Source: Leptospira sp. B5-022 (GTDB lineage: Bacteria; Spirochaetota; Leptospiria; Leptospirales; Leptospiraceae). From it: DNA of 64,000 bases. The notes beneath the pieces were generated by a model. The model worked only from the letters and a program-made list of their open reading frames with translations, had not been told where the DNA came from and did not search any database. This document shows, in pieces, positions 19,701-31,012 of the stretch. The translations under genes were made by a program, and so were the position numbers. Location of the stretch: the NCBI RefSeq assembly GCF_000347035.1, contig NZ_ANIJ01000006.1, forward strand, positions 434,001-498,000, read 5' to 3'. Within the stretch, counting starts at the first letter, position 1; the number at the start of each line of letters is the position of its first letter.

Positions 19701-20109
19701 TTCTTGCGGTCGTGATCTCCGTTACAATTGGATCTTCGGCTTCTTCCGGAAGGTCTTCTACCCGGTCAATGGCGGATTTGATATCATCCACCACCTTTTG
19801 GGTATCTTTTGTATCAGGATCCAAAGTAATCACTATACCGGATCTACCTTCGATAGAAGCGGATCTATATTCTTTGATCCCATCCACTTCTTTGATCGCT
19901 TTTTCCAGAGGATTTGTGACTAGTTTTTCTACCTCTTGGGGAGAGGCTCCCAGATATAATGTGGAGATGGAAACTATGTCGAAGTTGATATTCGGGAATG
20001 CTTCTCTATTCATCTTAACGGCCAGGAAACTTCCGGAAAGAATAATGAGTACTGTGAGTAAATTTACGAAGATACTTTTCGAGAGGAAATATTCGATGAT
20101 ACTTTTCAT
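16732..20109 (-). CDS. RND efflux transporter, HAE1 type (AcrB/MdtB-like)
   Basis: 1125 residues, inner-membrane proton-driven pump of the resistance-nodulation-division superfamily. Two repeats each have one leading membrane helix, a large periplasmic loop and a block of membrane helices. The first-repeat helix 4 carries the proton-relay Asp pair in [15 protein letters not shown]. The start [18 protein letters not shown] is typical of the short-headed AcrB-like group. No membrane-fusion or TolC gene lies beside it, so partners must be encoded elsewhere; no substrate can be inferred. It is downstream of def (37 bp) on the same strand. Confidence 0.93.
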   Translation of the reverse strand: MKSIIEYFLSKSIFVNLLTVLIILSGSFLAVKMNREAFPNINFDIVSISTLYLGASPQEVEKLVTNPLEKAIKEVDGIKEYRSASIEGRSGIVITLDPDTKDTQKVVDDIKSAIDRVEDLPEEAEDPIVTEITTARTPVIEVSITLKEDDGSVEAEKKLRAQAKIVEQALLDISGVAKVSRRGWRETEMQVDILPNRLSGFYLTGQDVINALRNRNVNVPGGNVTGLDKEIILRTIGEFDTPDEISRVHVRGNEIGNAIQVQDVARVTEGLREADYIENVNGTKTVALTVLKRQSADAIKVVDNVKATVEKFRQGSPEFQYAFVNDLSKYIRRRLNVLISNATFGMILVTGSLFFFLGWRVALMTALGIPVSFGATFFIMDQFGLTLNLISMFGLVLVVGILVDDAIIICENVYRYIEEGLPPYEATLKGTLEVVSPVTATVTTTIAAFAPLLFMPGIFGKFVFSIPLVVIIALCASLAEAFFILPNHLYDINKGGVKAGEIKEESGWFSKFRNTKYVPALRFALNNPWKMTIGIVFLLIVSFIIQILFSKFKLFPGSVDQFYVKVTAKTGASLNETYRYLEVIEKEIAKVPQEDLENYATRVGIIQANPNDPFTKRGKHYGMVMAYLTAEENRKKCHKTDDIIQKIRRKTLWLLNETSRKIEEDKIQKEALEAKNPCDVPEPVVIPEEFESLRGKLVALEYEKVSGGPPVGKPVAIEIRGDSYDTLLKIASEYKGVLGKVKGVTDIADDFNEGKDEVRIRVSESLASTAGVSVARVAQAINTAFQGTVATKIKRTDEEVEVKVRFPESYRKSVDSLNHVYVSNSIGKMIPVSRLVTMQRLPGVSNINHLDGKRLVTVTANLAGGKQANSSEANAFAKKLADQEKIIEKYPGYMVRFGGENKDTEESMGSLGFLFFMALLIMYIIIASQFGSLMQPLVIGSAIPFSFIGVILAFVSHGESFGFLAMLGIVGLAGVVVNDSIVLVDFANTLRKENPNKDIKEILVDTGNLRLRAVTLTTVTTVLGLLPTAYGIGGYDPFLVPMALAFGWGLAFASIITLIMVPVFYLHLYNFQSWFSKRMENLRAWLDRIFAGKKSSQRGTVYFPSPEFASEPEKIVTNTRGKRKK

Positions 20110-20146
20110 AGGGGCTTCCGCTTGAGGATTTAGGGGAGAAGTTATT

Positions 20147-20677
20147 TTAGTCCAGGATAGGACCGCTTAATTCCATGGAGTCGTTGAATCCGAACATTTT
20201 TGTACTTTTTAATCTATCTACGTACAAAACTCCGTTTAGATGATCGCATTCATGTTGGTATACGATCGCGGAATATCCTTCGATCGTTTCTTCGTGGGAG
20301 TTTCCTTTTTCATCCATCCATTTCATTTGGATCTTATTAGGTCTTTCTACAAAACCCCTCATTCCGGGAACGGAAAGACAACCTTCCCAATTACCGTCTA
20401 CCGAATCCGTGATCGGTTTGATCTCCGGATTGATGATAATCCTTTCCGGCACCCTAGATGGACTATCATCTTCAGGATCGGAACCCACAACCACGATCTT
20501 TTTCATGATACCGATTTGAGGAGCAGCCAAGCCCACACCGTCCGCATGTCTCATCGTATCGAACATGTCTCGGATCAACTTTTTGAACTCTTTGGTTCCC
20601 AGTTCGTCGGGATGGACATCTTCGCTTGTCTTTCTGAGGAGGGGATCGCCGATTTTGAGAATTTTACGTACTGACAT
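20147..20677 (-). CDS. def: Peptide deformylase
   Basis: 176 residues; removes the formyl group from the N-terminal Met of new proteins. All three metalloprotease motifs are present: [10 protein letters not shown] (about 48-57), EGCLSVPG with the metal Cys, and QHECDH with the two metal His and catalytic Glu. Length is normal. Only 2 bp separate it from the upstream gene, so they form an operon with the RND pump gene behind. Confidence 0.96.
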   Translation of the reverse strand: MSVRKILKIGDPLLRKTSEDVHPDELGTKEFKKLIRDMFDTMRHADGVGLAAPQIGIMKKIVVVGSDPEDDSPSRVPERIIINPEIKPITDSVDGNWEGCLSVPGMRGFVERPNKIQMKWMDEKGNSHEETIEGYSAIVYQHECDHLNGVLYVDRLKSTKMFGFNDSMELSGPILD

Positions 20678-20679
20678 TT

Positions 20680-21366
20680 TCAGAACCTTGTCCTAGAGCT
20701 ATCCTTCACCGGTTTTTGCCCACCAGATTTTAAGAACTGTTCTAGGATTTTAGACAGCATTCCAGCGGTCGGTTCCGAAAATTTGGGATTTTGAGCTTCC
20801 CATCTGAACACCGAGGTTGCCACAGAAAGGTTTTGTAAAATTTCGGCTTGGTCAGCTAAGGGGCCTACGGTTCTGGGAAGAAGTAATCCTACAGGACATT
20901 TTGCTTTTTGGGAATAGAGATCTTCCTTCTCCAAACCGTTCCAGAGTTTTTCCAATCCAAAAGGATCCCAAAAGAACTTAGGGATCTGGGTTAAATTCCG
21001 CAGAAACCAATCCGTTTTTTCCAAAAGGGACGTGGAGTATCCGGACGCCGGCATAGGATTCGGGAAGATCAGAAATGTAGAAAATATTTTATCATTCGGC
21101 TGGGTGAGAAGGGGCCATACCAGTCTCGTAGAAAATCCTTCCGCAACGAGAATCTGTTTCTTCTTTCGTTTTTTCAGAAAATCCAGAATATCGTCGTTGG
21201 TAAATCCGGAGAATTTTTCCGGACCCTCCGCCACAGTAAGATAATATTCGGAGGAAAGTTCCGGGCTAAAAGAACGATCGAAAGAATGTAAGGGGTCCCG
21301 AAGCCAAAGCACCTCGTCTTTTTTGGGATTTCCCCGGCTGGTAAAAGTCCAATGATTCTCTCGCAT
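20680..21366 (-). CDS. Hypothetical protein, possibly alpha/beta-hydrolase-like
   Basis: 228 residues, soluble, without signal peptide. The segment [16 protein letters not shown] has the beta-strand/nucleophile-elbow/helix look of an alpha/beta hydrolase (GFS in place of GxSxG), and later segments alternate in the same manner, but no clear Asp/His of a triad can be named. The protein starts with [22 protein letters not shown]. It is 2 bp upstream of def. Function unknown. Confidence 0.6.
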   Translation of the reverse strand: MRENHWTFTSRGNPKKDEVLWLRDPLHSFDRSFSPELSSEYYLTVAEGPEKFSGFTNDDILDFLKKRKKKQILVAEGFSTRLVWPLLTQPNDKIFSTFLIFPNPMPASGYSTSLLEKTDWFLRNLTQIPKFFWDPFGLEKLWNGLEKEDLYSQKAKCPVGLLLPRTVGPLADQAEILQNLSVATSVFRWEAQNPKFSEPTAGMLSKILEQFLKSGGQKPVKDSSRTRF

Positions 21367-21418
21367 TAGTCTTGACAGTGATTAGGAATGGAAACTATCT
21401 ATTAGGTTCGGCTTGAGG

Positions 21419-21494
<76 letters not shown>

Positions 21495-21556
21495 TTTGAT
21501 TCCAGCTTGGTGTCCTTGGGCATGCTGTCAATATATATTATTTTAGGAGCAATCGG

Positions 21557-21862
<306 letters not shown>

Positions 21863-21873
21863 TTTTTTAGACC

Positions 21874-24642
21874 TTGACCCAGATCAAAAAACAGGAGACC
21901 CTTCTCAGAAGTCGAAGTGACGGTTCCTTCTTTTTAGAAGAAGGTTTAGGGGTCTCCTCTATCTTTGATAGTTTTTTGAGAGAGGCAATTGCCCTCACTC
22001 ATGCAGAATTAGGCGGTATATTTTCGACAACAGAGTCTGCCAATATTCGACAAATTTCGGGTCGTAACGAAAAGGAGCTGGTAGAAGCCGCACATTGGGC
22101 ATTCTCTCAATCCGGAAAAGACCTACTTTTAGAAAGAGGTAAAACACCACCTTGGGCTAAAGTACCAAGCAGCTTTCCACTTTTAGTGGTCCGATTGAAA
22201 GTAGATGACCTCGATTCCAGTCTTAAAACAAATCGTGCCAGTTACGCAGTCTTAGTCTTACAAGGAAAAACGACAGCGGATCGTTTTTCGAAGACCGATT
22301 TTGAACTTCTCCGTACTACTTGTAAAACGGTAGGAAGACTATTAAAGGAATCTCATGTATCCGGGGACGCTTCCTTAGTCACTCTTTCCTTACTTGCGAC
22401 CACTCAGTTGGTATTGGAAGCGGCACAGGCGAAAAGACAGTCGGAACGTTTCGACTTCCTACTTACCGAAGTGATCCGTGTTTCCGGACTGATCAATTCT
22501 TCTTTAGATCTTTCCCAATTATTAGAAGCGATTATGCTTTCTTCAAAGACGGTGTTTAGGACCGAAGCTTGTAGCGTTCTTCTTCTGGATGAATCCAAGG
22601 AATATCTCTACTTCCACACTGTGCTTGGAGAAAAAAGTGAAGCTGTCACAAAGATGCAAGTTCCTGTAGGAAAGGGCGTGGCAGGTTTAGTCGTTCGAGA
22701 ACGTAAACCGATGATCATTAACGACGCTCAAAATGATGATCGAGTTTATAAAGAAGTGGATAAAGCGTCACAATTCACTACTCGCAATATCATGGCAGCA
22801 CCCTTAGTCGCCAACGACGAAGTTATCGGTGTGATCGAAGCGATCAATACCGTGGACAGAGAAACGTTTACAGGAGAAGATCTGGAACTTTTTTTAAGTT
22901 TTTCCGGGACTTCCGCACTTGCCATTCAGAAGACGGGACTCTTACAGAACTTAGAGAATGCAAATAAGGACCTTCGCAAAAAAGTCTCCGAATTGGAATC
23001 CTTATTCGAACTCTCACAAGCAGTCAGTCTTTCTACAAATCGGTTAGGTCTAGTTCGAAAATCCATCCGGTTGATCATCCGAGAGCTGGATGCGAGTGTT
23101 GCGGGTATCTTCTTATACAGTCTTACTAAAGAAAATTTTATCAACTGTGCTTATTACGACGGGGAAACGGAAAAAATAGACAGGGTACAGGAAGAAGAAA
23201 TTTCCGGAACCCAAGTATTATCCAGCATCAAGGAAGGTCTTCCTGTTTTAAAAAGGGATATTTTGGACCAACCTTTCCCTCATGAGTTGGACAGAAGATA
23301 TTTAAAAGGTTCTTATATTATCGTGCCCTTATTCCTTTCCAGTGGAGAACCTTACGGGGCCTTGACTGTTGCAGATAGAAAGGATAAACTTTCTTATCAG
23401 GATTCGGACTTCCGATTATTACAAACCATGGCTTCCCAGTTTACCAAGGGATTCGAAGCATTCCGTCTCAGAACGGAGATGTTGGAGAAAAAAGCGATCC
23501 AACAAGAAATGGAAATTACCCGGAAGATCCAGCAGAATATTCTTCCCTCCGAAAAAGTATTTCATTCCAACTTTGACCTAGGTATTTTTTCCGTTCCAGC
23601 AAAAGATGTTTCCGGGGACTTTTACGATTATTACCAGTACAGCGACGGGCAATATTCCTTTCTGATCGCTGATGTTTCCGGGAAAAGTCTTCCGGCAGCA
23701 CTTTTTATGGCGATGAGTTCTTCTATCATCCGAACCCTTGCGAGAAATCACGATCTCAGTCCCGAAGAAATTTTAAGACAGGGAAATGAACTTATCTTCG
23801 AAGATTCCCATTTCGGAATGTTCGTCACCGCATTCTTCATTCATTATAACCCTTCCTTGTTTACGATTGAATACGCCTCCGCAGGTCATAACGATCAGGT
23901 CTGGATCAAGGAAGACGGCTCTTACGAGTTACTAAAAGGACAGGGGCCTCCGCTCGGTGTGATCCCGACCGCTAAATACAAGGGCGGAAATTTTACGGTC
24001 AAACCGGGAGATATTTTCGTTCTTTATACGGACGGTGCGGTAGAGGAAAAAGACGCCCAAGGAAATGAGTTCGGTCTGGAAAGAATGATAGAAGAGATCA
24101 AATCCAGAAGACATCTTCCCGCCCAGAAAATTGTGGAAGAATTGTACGCTACCATTCGAAAATTTTCCGCCGGAAAAGAACCTTTCGACGATTTCACCGT
24201 GCTTCTATTGAAGTACAATAATGATTTCCAATTTTTCAGGACATTCGATGCAAATACCGCGCAAATTCCGATCTTTAGAGAATTTATATACGATGCGATC
24301 AAGGTCAGAAATTTACCTGATTTTTTAAGAGACGATATTCTTTTAGCGGGGGACGAGGCAGCCACAAATATTGTGATCCACGGATATAAAGATACTCTGC
24401 TCAGAAATCCGAAATTCGATTGTAAAATTCGGTTCACTGAAGATTCTATCACGATCGTGCTGACCGATTCCGGAAAAGGATTCGACAGAACGAACGTGAA
24501 AGACCCGTCCATCGAGGAGAACCTCTCCGGAAAAAGAAAAGGCGGATTCGGTGTGTATCTGATAGAGACATTGATGGACGTGGTGGATTATAAAATGGAA
24601 GAGGGAAGAAACATACTCACTCTCCAAAAATTTTTCCGCTAA
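21874..24642 (+). CDS. GAF sensor, SpoIIE-type PP2C phosphatase and HATPase (anti-sigma kinase-like) fusion
   Basis: 922 residues, cytoplasmic. Three GAF-like sensor regions (about 27-160, 195-355, 375-530), a helical linker with the RsbU-type [15 protein letters not shown], a SpoIIE/PP2C domain (560-782) with metal Asp residues 582, 600 and 772, then a HATPase domain of the RsbW/SpoIIAB kind (790-920) with N-box Asn832 and G1 DSGKG (865-869). Such parts usually are separate proteins that dephosphorylate and phosphorylate a STAS antagonist; the STAS gene follows 13 bp later. Start is TTG; no ATG is available nearby, so the true N-terminus is somewhat uncertain. Target sigma factor or other output is unknown. 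Confidence 0.9.
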   Translation: MTQIKKQETLLRSRSDGSFFLEEGLGVSSIFDSFLREAIALTHAELGGIFSTTESANIRQISGRNEKELVEAAHWAFSQSGKDLLLERGKTPPWAKVPSSFPLLVVRLKVDDLDSSLKTNRASYAVLVLQGKTTADRFSKTDFELLRTTCKTVGRLLKESHVSGDASLVTLSLLATTQLVLEAAQAKRQSERFDFLLTEVIRVSGLINSSLDLSQLLEAIMLSSKTVFRTEACSVLLLDESKEYLYFHTVLGEKSEAVTKMQVPVGKGVAGLVVRERKPMIINDAQNDDRVYKEVDKASQFTTRNIMAAPLVANDEVIGVIEAINTVDRETFTGEDLELFLSFSGTSALAIQKTGLLQNLENANKDLRKKVSELESLFELSQAVSLSTNRLGLVRKSIRLIIRELDASVAGIFLYSLTKENFINCAYYDGETEKIDRVQEEEISGTQVLSSIKEGLPVLKRDILDQPFPHELDRRYLKGSYIIVPLFLSSGEPYGALTVADRKDKLSYQDSDFRLLQTMASQFTKGFEAFRLRTEMLEKKAIQQEMEITRKIQQNILPSEKVFHSNFDLGIFSVPAKDVSGDFYDYYQYSDGQYSFLIADVSGKSLPAALFMAMSSSIIRTLARNHDLSPEEILRQGNELIFEDSHFGMFVTAFFIHYNPSLFTIEYASAGHNDQVWIKEDGSYELLKGQGPPLGVIPTAKYKGGNFTVKPGDIFVLYTDGAVEEKDAQGNEFGLERMIEEIKSRRHLPAQKIVEELYATIRKFSAGKEPFDDFTVLLLKYNNDFQFFRTFDANTAQIPIFREFIYDAIKVRNLPDFLRDDILLAGDEAATNIVIHGYKDTLLRNPKFDCKIRFTEDSITIVLTDSGKGFDRTNVKDPSIEENLSGKRKGGFGVYLIETLMDVVDYKMEEGRNILTLQKFFR

Positions 24643-24655
24643 CGATGGGGGCAAA

Positions 24656-24985
24656 ATGGAACTGACGGTAGAAATCAAAGGAAACTCAAGAGTGATCCAT
24701 CTAATTGGAAATATGGACGTTCACAATACCCATAAGGTGGAACAGGCGTTCATGGATCATATCCGAAAAGCCACTGAGTCCAATATCGTCCTGGATATGT
24801 CCAATGTAGAGTTTGTTTCCTCCGCCGGTTTAAGAGTTATCGTAGGTTCCTTAAGAGTTTGTAAGGAAAGGGAGATACAACTTAAGCTAGCGGCATTGCG
24901 TCCCGCAGTTCGTAAGGTTTTTGAGATCATAGATATGGATTCCCTTTTTCGGATCTATGATACTGTGGATTCTAGCCTCCAATAA
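24656..24985 (+). CDS. STAS-domain anti-sigma factor antagonist
   Basis: 109 residues covering one STAS domain. The phospho-acceptor region is [10 protein letters not shown] with Ser56 at the place of the SpoIIAA phosphoserine. In partner switching the unphosphorylated form binds the anti-sigma kinase. The gene directly follows the phosphatase/HATPase fusion, which carries both opposing activities, so it is the obvious substrate. ATG 24656 has a G-rich leader GATGGGGGCAAA. Confidence 0.92.
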   Translation: MELTVEIKGNSRVIHLIGNMDVHNTHKVEQAFMDHIRKATESNIVLDMSNVEFVSSAGLRVIVGSLRVCKEREIQLKLAALRPAVRKVFEIIDMDSLFRIYDTVDSSLQ

Positions 24986-25050
24986 ATCGGTCTACCGAAC
25001 CGCGGTTTTTAGCTTTCCTCCCTGGCCTTTCTCTAAAAACTGTGTACCGT

Positions 25051-26703
25051 ATGTCGGAACAAGCGTACTCTTTAGATAATCCGTTTCACACTTCTGAATC
25101 ATCGGAATCCCAACCCGTCTCCAGTATTTACGACGATGCCAATGCAATGGGCAAAGAATTATTGGAAAAACCTCTGCAAGGAGGAGGAACGGATAGGATC
25201 CTAGTACAACATTCCAAAGGAAGAATGACCGTTTGGGAAAGGATCAAGGTGCTTACCAATTCGGAACCCAATATTCTCTACCAAAACTGGGGAAAAAATT
25301 TAGACGGGGCTTCCTTAATCACAGGTATTTTAAATATTAACGGAAGGGACGTAGCAATTTACGGACATGACTTCACTCTTAGAGCTGGGTCCATGGACGC
25401 TACGAACGGAAATAAACTCGCAAGACTTATCTATATGGCAGGGGAACATGGAATTCCCCTGATCGGAATGAACGATTCGGCAGGTGCATATGTTCCTGCA
25501 GGAGTAGGTGGTCTGGACGGATATTCGGAAGCATTTACCGCACTCCGAAAGATCAGCGGTGTGGTTCCTAGCTTAATGCTTATGTTCGGATTTAACGCGG
25601 GTGGTGGAGCTTATCTTCCAAGACAAGGTTCCTTTATGATCCAACCGGAGAATACATTCTTCGGATTGACCGGACCTGGAGTCGTTAAATCGGTTTTAGG
25701 CGAGGATATCAGCGCGGACGATTTGGGAGGACCAAAAGTCCATGGACAAAGCGGGGTAGTGGACCTAGTTACGAACGACGAATTAGGAGCATTGAGGACA
25801 GCACTTAGACTTCTATCTTATATTCCCGATAATAGCTCTAGTGCAGCACCTTTCCATCCGACTTCGGATCCTACGGACCGATTTATCTACGAAGAAGAAA
25901 TATTATTCAAAAAGACATTCAATTCTCCGACCGGGATGAACACTCCTTTCGATATCACATTGTATATTCAGAACATTTGTGACCATGGACAATACTTCGA
26001 GATCCAGCCTCAAAGATCCAGAAACCTGGTCACCGCATTCGGTAGATTGGGTGGGCATGTAGTAGGATTCGTAGCGAATAATTCCGCCGTTTCTTCAGGT
26101 CAGATCGATATCGGTGCGGCAAGAAAAGGTACAAGATTTATCCGCTTTTGCAATGTATATAATATTCCTTTAATATTCTTAGAGGACACCACCGGATTTT
26201 TGCCCGGAAAAGAGCAAGAGCAGAACGGTATCGTTTTGGAAGGAAGAAAACTTTTGGATTCGATCATTGATATTCGTACTCCAAGATTGACTCTGATCAT
26301 CCGAAACGCATTCGGTGGAGCTTACGCAAGTTTTAACTCTTATCATACGGGCGCAGACATGGTGTTTGCACTTCCGACCGCAAGGATTGCGGTAATGGGA
26401 CCTGCAGGTAAGGATTACGTCTATAAGGACGAGATTACCGCAATCCAAAAAGAATATAAGGAAAATCTGAAGAATGGCGTTTCTGAAAAGGATGCCGCAG
26501 CGACCAGGGATAAAAAACTGCAAATTCTCTCTCTAAAATATGAGAAAGATCTCATGAACCCTAAGGAAGCTTTATCTTTAGGCTCCGTTTCTAGGATCGT
26601 TCTTCCGGGAACCACGAGAAACATCCTATTCCAAAATCTAGATTATTTAATCCGACACTATAAACCCGGACCAATGTCCGGACCTCAAAGGGAATTCGAG
26701 TAA
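25051..26703 (+). CDS. Acyl-CoA carboxylase carboxyltransferase subunit (acetyl/propionyl-CoA type)
   Basis: 550 residues from ATG 25051 (a GTG three codons earlier is the alternative). It is the fused beta-alpha carboxyltransferase that moves carboxyl from biotin to an acyl-CoA. Two crotonase-fold halves are visible; the first has GGARIQ-equivalent [18 protein letters not shown] near 150-165 and [12 protein letters not shown]; the second has [15 protein letters not shown] and the oxyanion glycines. Family members act on propionyl-, acetyl- or methylcrotonyl-CoA; the sequence alone does not decide. It is 6 bp upstream of the biotin carboxylase subunit gene. A cobalamin adenosyltransferase at 56.3 kb would fit a propionyl-CoA/methylmalonyl-CoA route. 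Confidence 0.92.
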   Translation: MSEQAYSLDNPFHTSESSESQPVSSIYDDANAMGKELLEKPLQGGGTDRILVQHSKGRMTVWERIKVLTNSEPNILYQNWGKNLDGASLITGILNINGRDVAIYGHDFTLRAGSMDATNGNKLARLIYMAGEHGIPLIGMNDSAGAYVPAGVGGLDGYSEAFTALRKISGVVPSLMLMFGFNAGGGAYLPRQGSFMIQPENTFFGLTGPGVVKSVLGEDISADDLGGPKVHGQSGVVDLVTNDELGALRTALRLLSYIPDNSSSAAPFHPTSDPTDRFIYEEEILFKKTFNSPTGMNTPFDITLYIQNICDHGQYFEIQPQRSRNLVTAFGRLGGHVVGFVANNSAVSSGQIDIGAARKGTRFIRFCNVYNIPLIFLEDTTGFLPGKEQEQNGIVLEGRKLLDSIIDIRTPRLTLIIRNAFGGAYASFNSYHTGADMVFALPTARIAVMGPAGKDYVYKDEITAIQKEYKENLKNGVSEKDAAATRDKKLQILSLKYEKDLMNPKEALSLGSVSRIVLPGTTRNILFQNLDYLIRHYKPGPMSGPQREFE

Positions 26704-26709
26704 ACAAAG

Positions 26710-29451
26710 ATGATCGACTACCAAAATCGGCGCATTACATTTCGCGAATCTACTTCTCCTTGGATCCATTCATTCTCATTGCAAACGATCAAATGTTTGA
26801 TCGTTTGCCGAGGCCCAGTCCGAAAAGAGGCAATGGAAATTTTCGACCAAATAGGGATCAGAGAATACGGTATCTTGCTTTCCGAAAAAGACTCAGTCGT
26901 CTATCCGATGGCGCTTGCTCCGGAGCTGAGGGACTTCAGATTTCCTTCCAATATTCACAGAGTTCCAGATTATATGGGAGCCGGTGCGGAAGAAAAAGCA
27001 GCTAGGATCAAACAAATCATCCAGATCGCAAAAGAGAACGATTACACTCATATTTTTGCCGGTTACGGATTTATGGCGGAAGATTCCGAGTTCATAGAGG
27101 CGATCGAGGAGAGCGGAATTACATTCATGGGACCTTCTTCCCATGTTGCCCACCAGGCGGGCTCAAAGGACGAGGCAAAAAAGCTCGCTCGTAAGCTGAA
27201 TGTTTCCGTGACTCCGGGTGTTGATACGATCTCCGCTACTTGTCTTCTCAAAAAAGCAAAAGATGAAAAGGCGTTAACCGCTCTTGCGAAAGAAAAAGGA
27301 TTGGACTTTACTTATAATCCTTCCGTCTCCTTAGAAGAAAATGCGGAAACCTTATTATATGCCGGATACGAAAAGATCGTAGAATTAGTTACCATTCCCG
27401 AATTACAGGCTCAGGCTGAAATTGAAGCTTCGGAGATCTGGAAAAAATATCCAAGTAACCGAATTCGTTTTAAATACGTGGGCGGAGGCGGCGGAAAGGG
27501 CCAAAGGGTAGTTTCCAAACCGGAAGAAGTAAAAACGGCAGTACAGGAAATTTTATCGGAATCTAAAGTAACCGCTCCCGGTTCCAATCGGAACTTTTTG
27601 ATAGAATTAAATATCGAAAAGACCAGACACAACGAGATCCAGTTGATCGGTAACGGAGAGTGGTGTCTTGCTCTCGGAGGAAGGGACTGTTCCGTTCAAA
27701 TGCATGAGCAGAAACTTTTGGAGATATCTCTTACCCAGGAACTTCTGCAAAACGAGATCGCAGTACTTGAAAAAACATCTCCTAAAAAAGCGGAGATCAT
27801 AAAAGCCGATCTTCAAGTCCTGAAAGAAATGGAAGAACAATCCGAGAGGTTTGGACAAGCTGTGGCTTTAAATAGTGTGTCCACCTTCGAGTTGATCGTA
27901 GAAGGAACAAACCACTTCTTCATGGAAATGAACACCAGGATCCAGGTAGAGCACAGGGTCACAGAGATGGTGTATTCATTAAAGTTCACAAATCCTGAAA
28001 ACAAATCCGAATTTTTTATCGTAGATAGTTTGATCGAAGCAATGGCACTTATTTCGCTTCACGGGAAAAGACTTCCGAAACCGGAACGTATCGTAAGAAA
28101 TATTTCCGGCGCGGAAGTTCGTATCAATGCTACTAATAAGGCGATCCAGCCGCACGCTGGTGGAGTTATTTTAGGTTGGTCTAAACCTCTACCGGAAGAG
28201 ATCAGGGACGACCAAGGCATCTCCGTTAGAAACCCCGATACAGGCTTATTCGTACACTATAAAGTGGCCGGAGCTTACGATTCCAACATAGCACTTTTGA
28301 TAACTTATGGTACAAGTAGGGAAGATAACCTTCGCAGACTTGGTAATATTCTCAGAAAGACGGAACTTAGAGGCCAAGATCTACAGACTAACTTACTTGT
28401 TCATTATGGTTTGATCCATTGGATCTTAGGAAAAGACCCTTTATTCAAACCTTCTACAGCATTTATGATCTCTTATCTGGCGGCAGTCGGTGCATTAGAG
28501 AGCCTAGGCAAAGATGTGGATCTGGAAGTAGCTTGGACAAAAATCCTTTCGAATGCTCCCGCGGAAGGAAAGAAGGTTCTTTCCCGTAAGCTCACCTTGA
28601 TCACAAGGCCGATCAGTGAGTTGCTTGCAGATGCGCATGTATTAGCCGGATTCTTAGGATATCATGAGAATACTTCCTGGAAGATCGAAAAAGACCAAGT
28701 AGTTTGGCTTAGAAACCCGGTCCATATTCTTTCCGATCTATACTATTATCTGCACATGGAAGGAGAATTACACCAATCACCTTCCGAACAGATTTGGGAT
28801 CATGACCAGAAAGTTTTGCAATCTGCATTATCTTTTTATAAAGAACTAGAAAAACTGACCGGTAAGAAAGCCGATTCTCCGGATTGGGATTCTATCCTAG
28901 AAGGAAAGGCTCCGGCCGGAGTGGATGCATCCGTTTGGACAAAAGCAATTTCCTCTCATAAAGGTTTCCAGATCGGATTGGAATTGTTGAAACTTATTCC
29001 GAATCTTGGAAACAAATCCGGTTTCTATAAACTGGGAGTGGATGAGAACTTAGAGCCTGTGATCCCTGAGGAATTTAGAAAAGCGGAAACAAGAGACGCA
29101 TATATTAAATTTTTGGCGCCTGCTCCGAAAGCAAGTTCCGACGAGATCGTTTCACCAATGGGTGGAATGTTCTATTCGAAAGAAGCTCCGGATCTACCTC
29201 CTATGGTTAAAGAAGGCGAGCATTTTAAAGCTGGCCAACCTTTATTTATCGTAGAAGTTATGAAAATGTTCAATAAGATCACCGCTCCATTCTCTGGGAC
29301 CATTAAAGAAGTGATCCTGAAGGATAGCGACGGAAAGATCATACAAAAAGGACAGACCATCTTCAAGATCGTTCCGGACGAGGTCTTAAAGGTAGAAACT
29401 CCGGAAGAGATCCAAGACAGAAAGAATAAAGTGACTTTCTCCCTTCTTTAA
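26710..29451 (+). CDS. Acyl-CoA carboxylase biotin carboxylase/BCCP subunit, extended
   Basis: 913 residues. Biotin carboxylase (about 30-590) carries the ATP-grasp glycine loop KYVGGGGGKGQ near residue 255 and EMNTRIQVEHRVTE with the bicarbonate-site residues. The C-terminal biotinyl domain has EVMKM with biotinylated Lys852. The glycine loop lies nearly 100 residues later than in standard biotin carboxylases, so there is an extra segment before it (around 165-250), and a 200-residue linker region precedes the biotinyl domain. It carboxylates biotin with ATP and bicarbonate, feeding the carboxyltransferase encoded 6 bp upstream. Substrate class is inferred from its partner. Confidence 0.92.
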   Translation: MIDYQNRRITFRESTSPWIHSFSLQTIKCLIVCRGPVRKEAMEIFDQIGIREYGILLSEKDSVVYPMALAPELRDFRFPSNIHRVPDYMGAGAEEKAARIKQIIQIAKENDYTHIFAGYGFMAEDSEFIEAIEESGITFMGPSSHVAHQAGSKDEAKKLARKLNVSVTPGVDTISATCLLKKAKDEKALTALAKEKGLDFTYNPSVSLEENAETLLYAGYEKIVELVTIPELQAQAEIEASEIWKKYPSNRIRFKYVGGGGGKGQRVVSKPEEVKTAVQEILSESKVTAPGSNRNFLIELNIEKTRHNEIQLIGNGEWCLALGGRDCSVQMHEQKLLEISLTQELLQNEIAVLEKTSPKKAEIIKADLQVLKEMEEQSERFGQAVALNSVSTFELIVEGTNHFFMEMNTRIQVEHRVTEMVYSLKFTNPENKSEFFIVDSLIEAMALISLHGKRLPKPERIVRNISGAEVRINATNKAIQPHAGGVILGWSKPLPEEIRDDQGISVRNPDTGLFVHYKVAGAYDSNIALLITYGTSREDNLRRLGNILRKTELRGQDLQTNLLVHYGLIHWILGKDPLFKPSTAFMISYLAAVGALESLGKDVDLEVAWTKILSNAPAEGKKVLSRKLTLITRPISELLADAHVLAGFLGYHENTSWKIEKDQVVWLRNPVHILSDLYYYLHMEGELHQSPSEQIWDHDQKVLQSALSFYKELEKLTGKKADSPDWDSILEGKAPAGVDASVWTKAISSHKGFQIGLELLKLIPNLGNKSGFYKLGVDENLEPVIPEEFRKAETRDAYIKFLAPAPKASSDEIVSPMGGMFYSKEAPDLPPMVKEGEHFKAGQPLFIVEVMKMFNKITAPFSGTIKEVILKDSDGKIIQKGQTIFKIVPDEVLKVETPEEIQDRKNKVTFSLL

Positions 29452-29462
29452 GTTACTAATAT

Positions 29463-29502
29463 CCGAGATTCTTGCGGGAATTTTAACCTGTGAGAATCTC
29501 GG
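29463..29502. terminator. Inverted repeat between convergent carboxylase and cheB genes
   Basis: CCGAGATTCT and AGAATCTCGG form a perfect 10-bp stem with a 20-base loop, overlapping the 3' end of cheB. No strong T tract follows in either direction, so it may be a bidirectional factor-assisted terminator. Confidence 0.4.
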
Positions 29503-30511
29503 CAGGTATATCGTTTAAGGAAAGTATCTTTTCCGCAGCCCCTCTTTCTATCGCTTCCTTTGGCATACCGAATACGACAGAACTTGTTTCGTCTTGAGCA
29601 ATCGTTCTTCCTCCGGCTTTTCTGATCTCTAAGAGACCTGCAGCACCGTCGGCTCCCATACCGGTAAGTAGAAATGCCTTTGCGTTTCTCCCCACATTTT
29701 TTGCAACAGAATGGAATAATACATCCACGGAAGGTCTATGACGATTTACTAATGGACCATCCGAAATCCTTACGATAAATTGCGCTCCACTTCCAATAAC
29801 TTCCATATGTTTGTTCCCCGGTGCAATGAGTGCGACTCCTTCTTGGACCCTGTCCCTGTCCCGTGCTTCTTTTACCGTAATTTTACACATCTTATCTAAC
29901 CGATTCGCAAATGCCTCCGTAAATTTTTCAGGCATATGTTGTACAATGACTATTCCGGGACTATTAGCAGGAAGGGAAGTGAGAATTTCCTCTAAAGCGA
30001 TCGTTCCGCCCGTGGAAGTTCCTATTGCCACTATCTTGTCGGTAGTTGCAATTTTCGTAAAATCAAGTCCATCCGTTCTGGCAGGAGGAGAAAAAATTTG
30101 ATGTTTCAGCTTGGAAATGGAAGCAGAGCGTACACATTCTCCCAGATAGATCGCAGAATCTTCTAAAAAATCTTTAAGACCAATTTTCGGTTTCGTAACA
30201 ATTCCTACAGCTCCTTCTTTTAATGCGATCCAAGCCGTTTCGGAAGCTTCTTCCGCAAGAGAAGAGCAGATCAATACGGGAGTAGGGTGGGTATGCATGA
30301 TCTTTTTTAAAAAACTGATCCCATCCATTCTTGGCATTTCGATATCCAAAACAATTACGTCCGGCCATCTCTCCGACTTTCCGAGTTTTTCCAAAGCAAA
30401 TACCGGATCGGGAGAAGATCCGATCACTTTTATATCCGAATTCATTTCCAGAACCTGTTTGAGTACGGATCGGACCACTGCGGAATCGTCGATAATATAT
30501 ACGTATATCAT
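29483..30511 (-). CDS. cheB: Chemotaxis response regulator / protein-glutamate methylesterase
   Basis: 342 residues; removes methyl groups from chemoreceptors and is activated by CheA phosphorylation. The receiver domain (1-120) has phospho-acceptor Asp56 in LDIEMPRMDG. The esterase domain (about 155-340) has the catalytic triad Ser166 (GTSTGG), His192 (QHMP) and Asp288 (GMGADG). Full length and apparently active. It is the last gene of the minus-strand che operon, 6 bp after cheD. Confidence 0.96.
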   Translation of the reverse strand: MIYVYIIDDSAVVRSVLKQVLEMNSDIKVIGSSPDPVFALEKLGKSERWPDVIVLDIEMPRMDGISFLKKIMHTHPTPVLICSSLAEEASETAWIALKEGAVGIVTKPKIGLKDFLEDSAIYLGECVRSASISKLKHQIFSPPARTDGLDFTKIATTDKIVAIGTSTGGTIALEEILTSLPANSPGIVIVQHMPEKFTEAFANRLDKMCKITVKEARDRDRVQEGVALIAPGNKHMEVIGSGAQFIVRISDGPLVNRHRPSVDVLFHSVAKNVGRNAKAFLLTGMGADGAAGLLEIRKAGGRTIAQDETSSVVFGMPKEAIERGAAEKILSLNDIPAEILTG

Positions 30512-30517
30512 GTTTTA

Positions 30518-31009
30518 CTAACTTTTTGGATTTTCCATGTATACTTCTCCGTCCCAAAGGGAGAAATATATTTTTCGGTGAGATTTACCTCCGATATTGG
30601 AAGCTGTTAGATCTATATTCGCTTTGCGGACTAAATCCAATACGGATTCCACATTCTTTTCGCCGATTTCCACGATCCTCTTTACTTCCTCAAGTTTATC
30701 TTCTTCTGGGGAGAACATGGACGCACCTCCGAAAACTTTGCAAACGAATCTGCCGGGTCTTTCTCCTAATTTTTGGAATTGTTTTAGGAAAGTTTCCAGC
30801 GCATCGTCCGCATATTTCGGATGGGGCTCCGTAATATGGGAGGGTCTTTTCGGTAACATAATATGAGCCATTCCGCCCACTTTGGAATAAGGATGCCAAA
30901 AACATAATGCTACGCAGGAACCTAAAAGTGTGCGGATCCTTGTACCATTTTCCCCCCAATAGAAACCTCCCGGTTGTAGGAAAATATCCCGTACGATCTC
31001 AGGTTCCAT
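30518..31009 (-). CDS. cheD: Chemoreceptor glutamine deamidase
   Basis: 163 residues. CheD deamidates glutamines of chemoreceptors and can bind CheC. The catalytic Cys is in GSCVALCFW (about residue 32) and the His in GGMAHIMLP (about 50); the family segment FGGASMF is near 95-101. CheD starts 3 bp after the cheW stop and ends 6 bp before cheB, so the three are tightly coupled. The N-terminus MEPEIVRDIFLQPGGFYWG is typical. Confidence 0.94.
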   Translation of the reverse strand: MEPEIVRDIFLQPGGFYWGENGTRIRTLLGSCVALCFWHPYSKVGGMAHIMLPKRPSHITEPHPKYADDALETFLKQFQKLGERPGRFVCKVFGGASMFSPEEDKLEEVKRIVEIGEKNVESVLDLVRKANIDLTASNIGGKSHRKIYFSLWDGEVYMENPKS

Positions 31010-31012
31010 TTT

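Noticed and set aside
19676..20125. 149-codon plus-strand frame
   Set aside because: Antisense shadow of the N-terminal part of the HAE1 RND pump.
20680..21366. Naming the gene upstream of def as a hydrolase or as fmt
   Set aside because: Only a GFS elbow-like segment is visible and no triad can be assigned; it has no formyltransferase motif.
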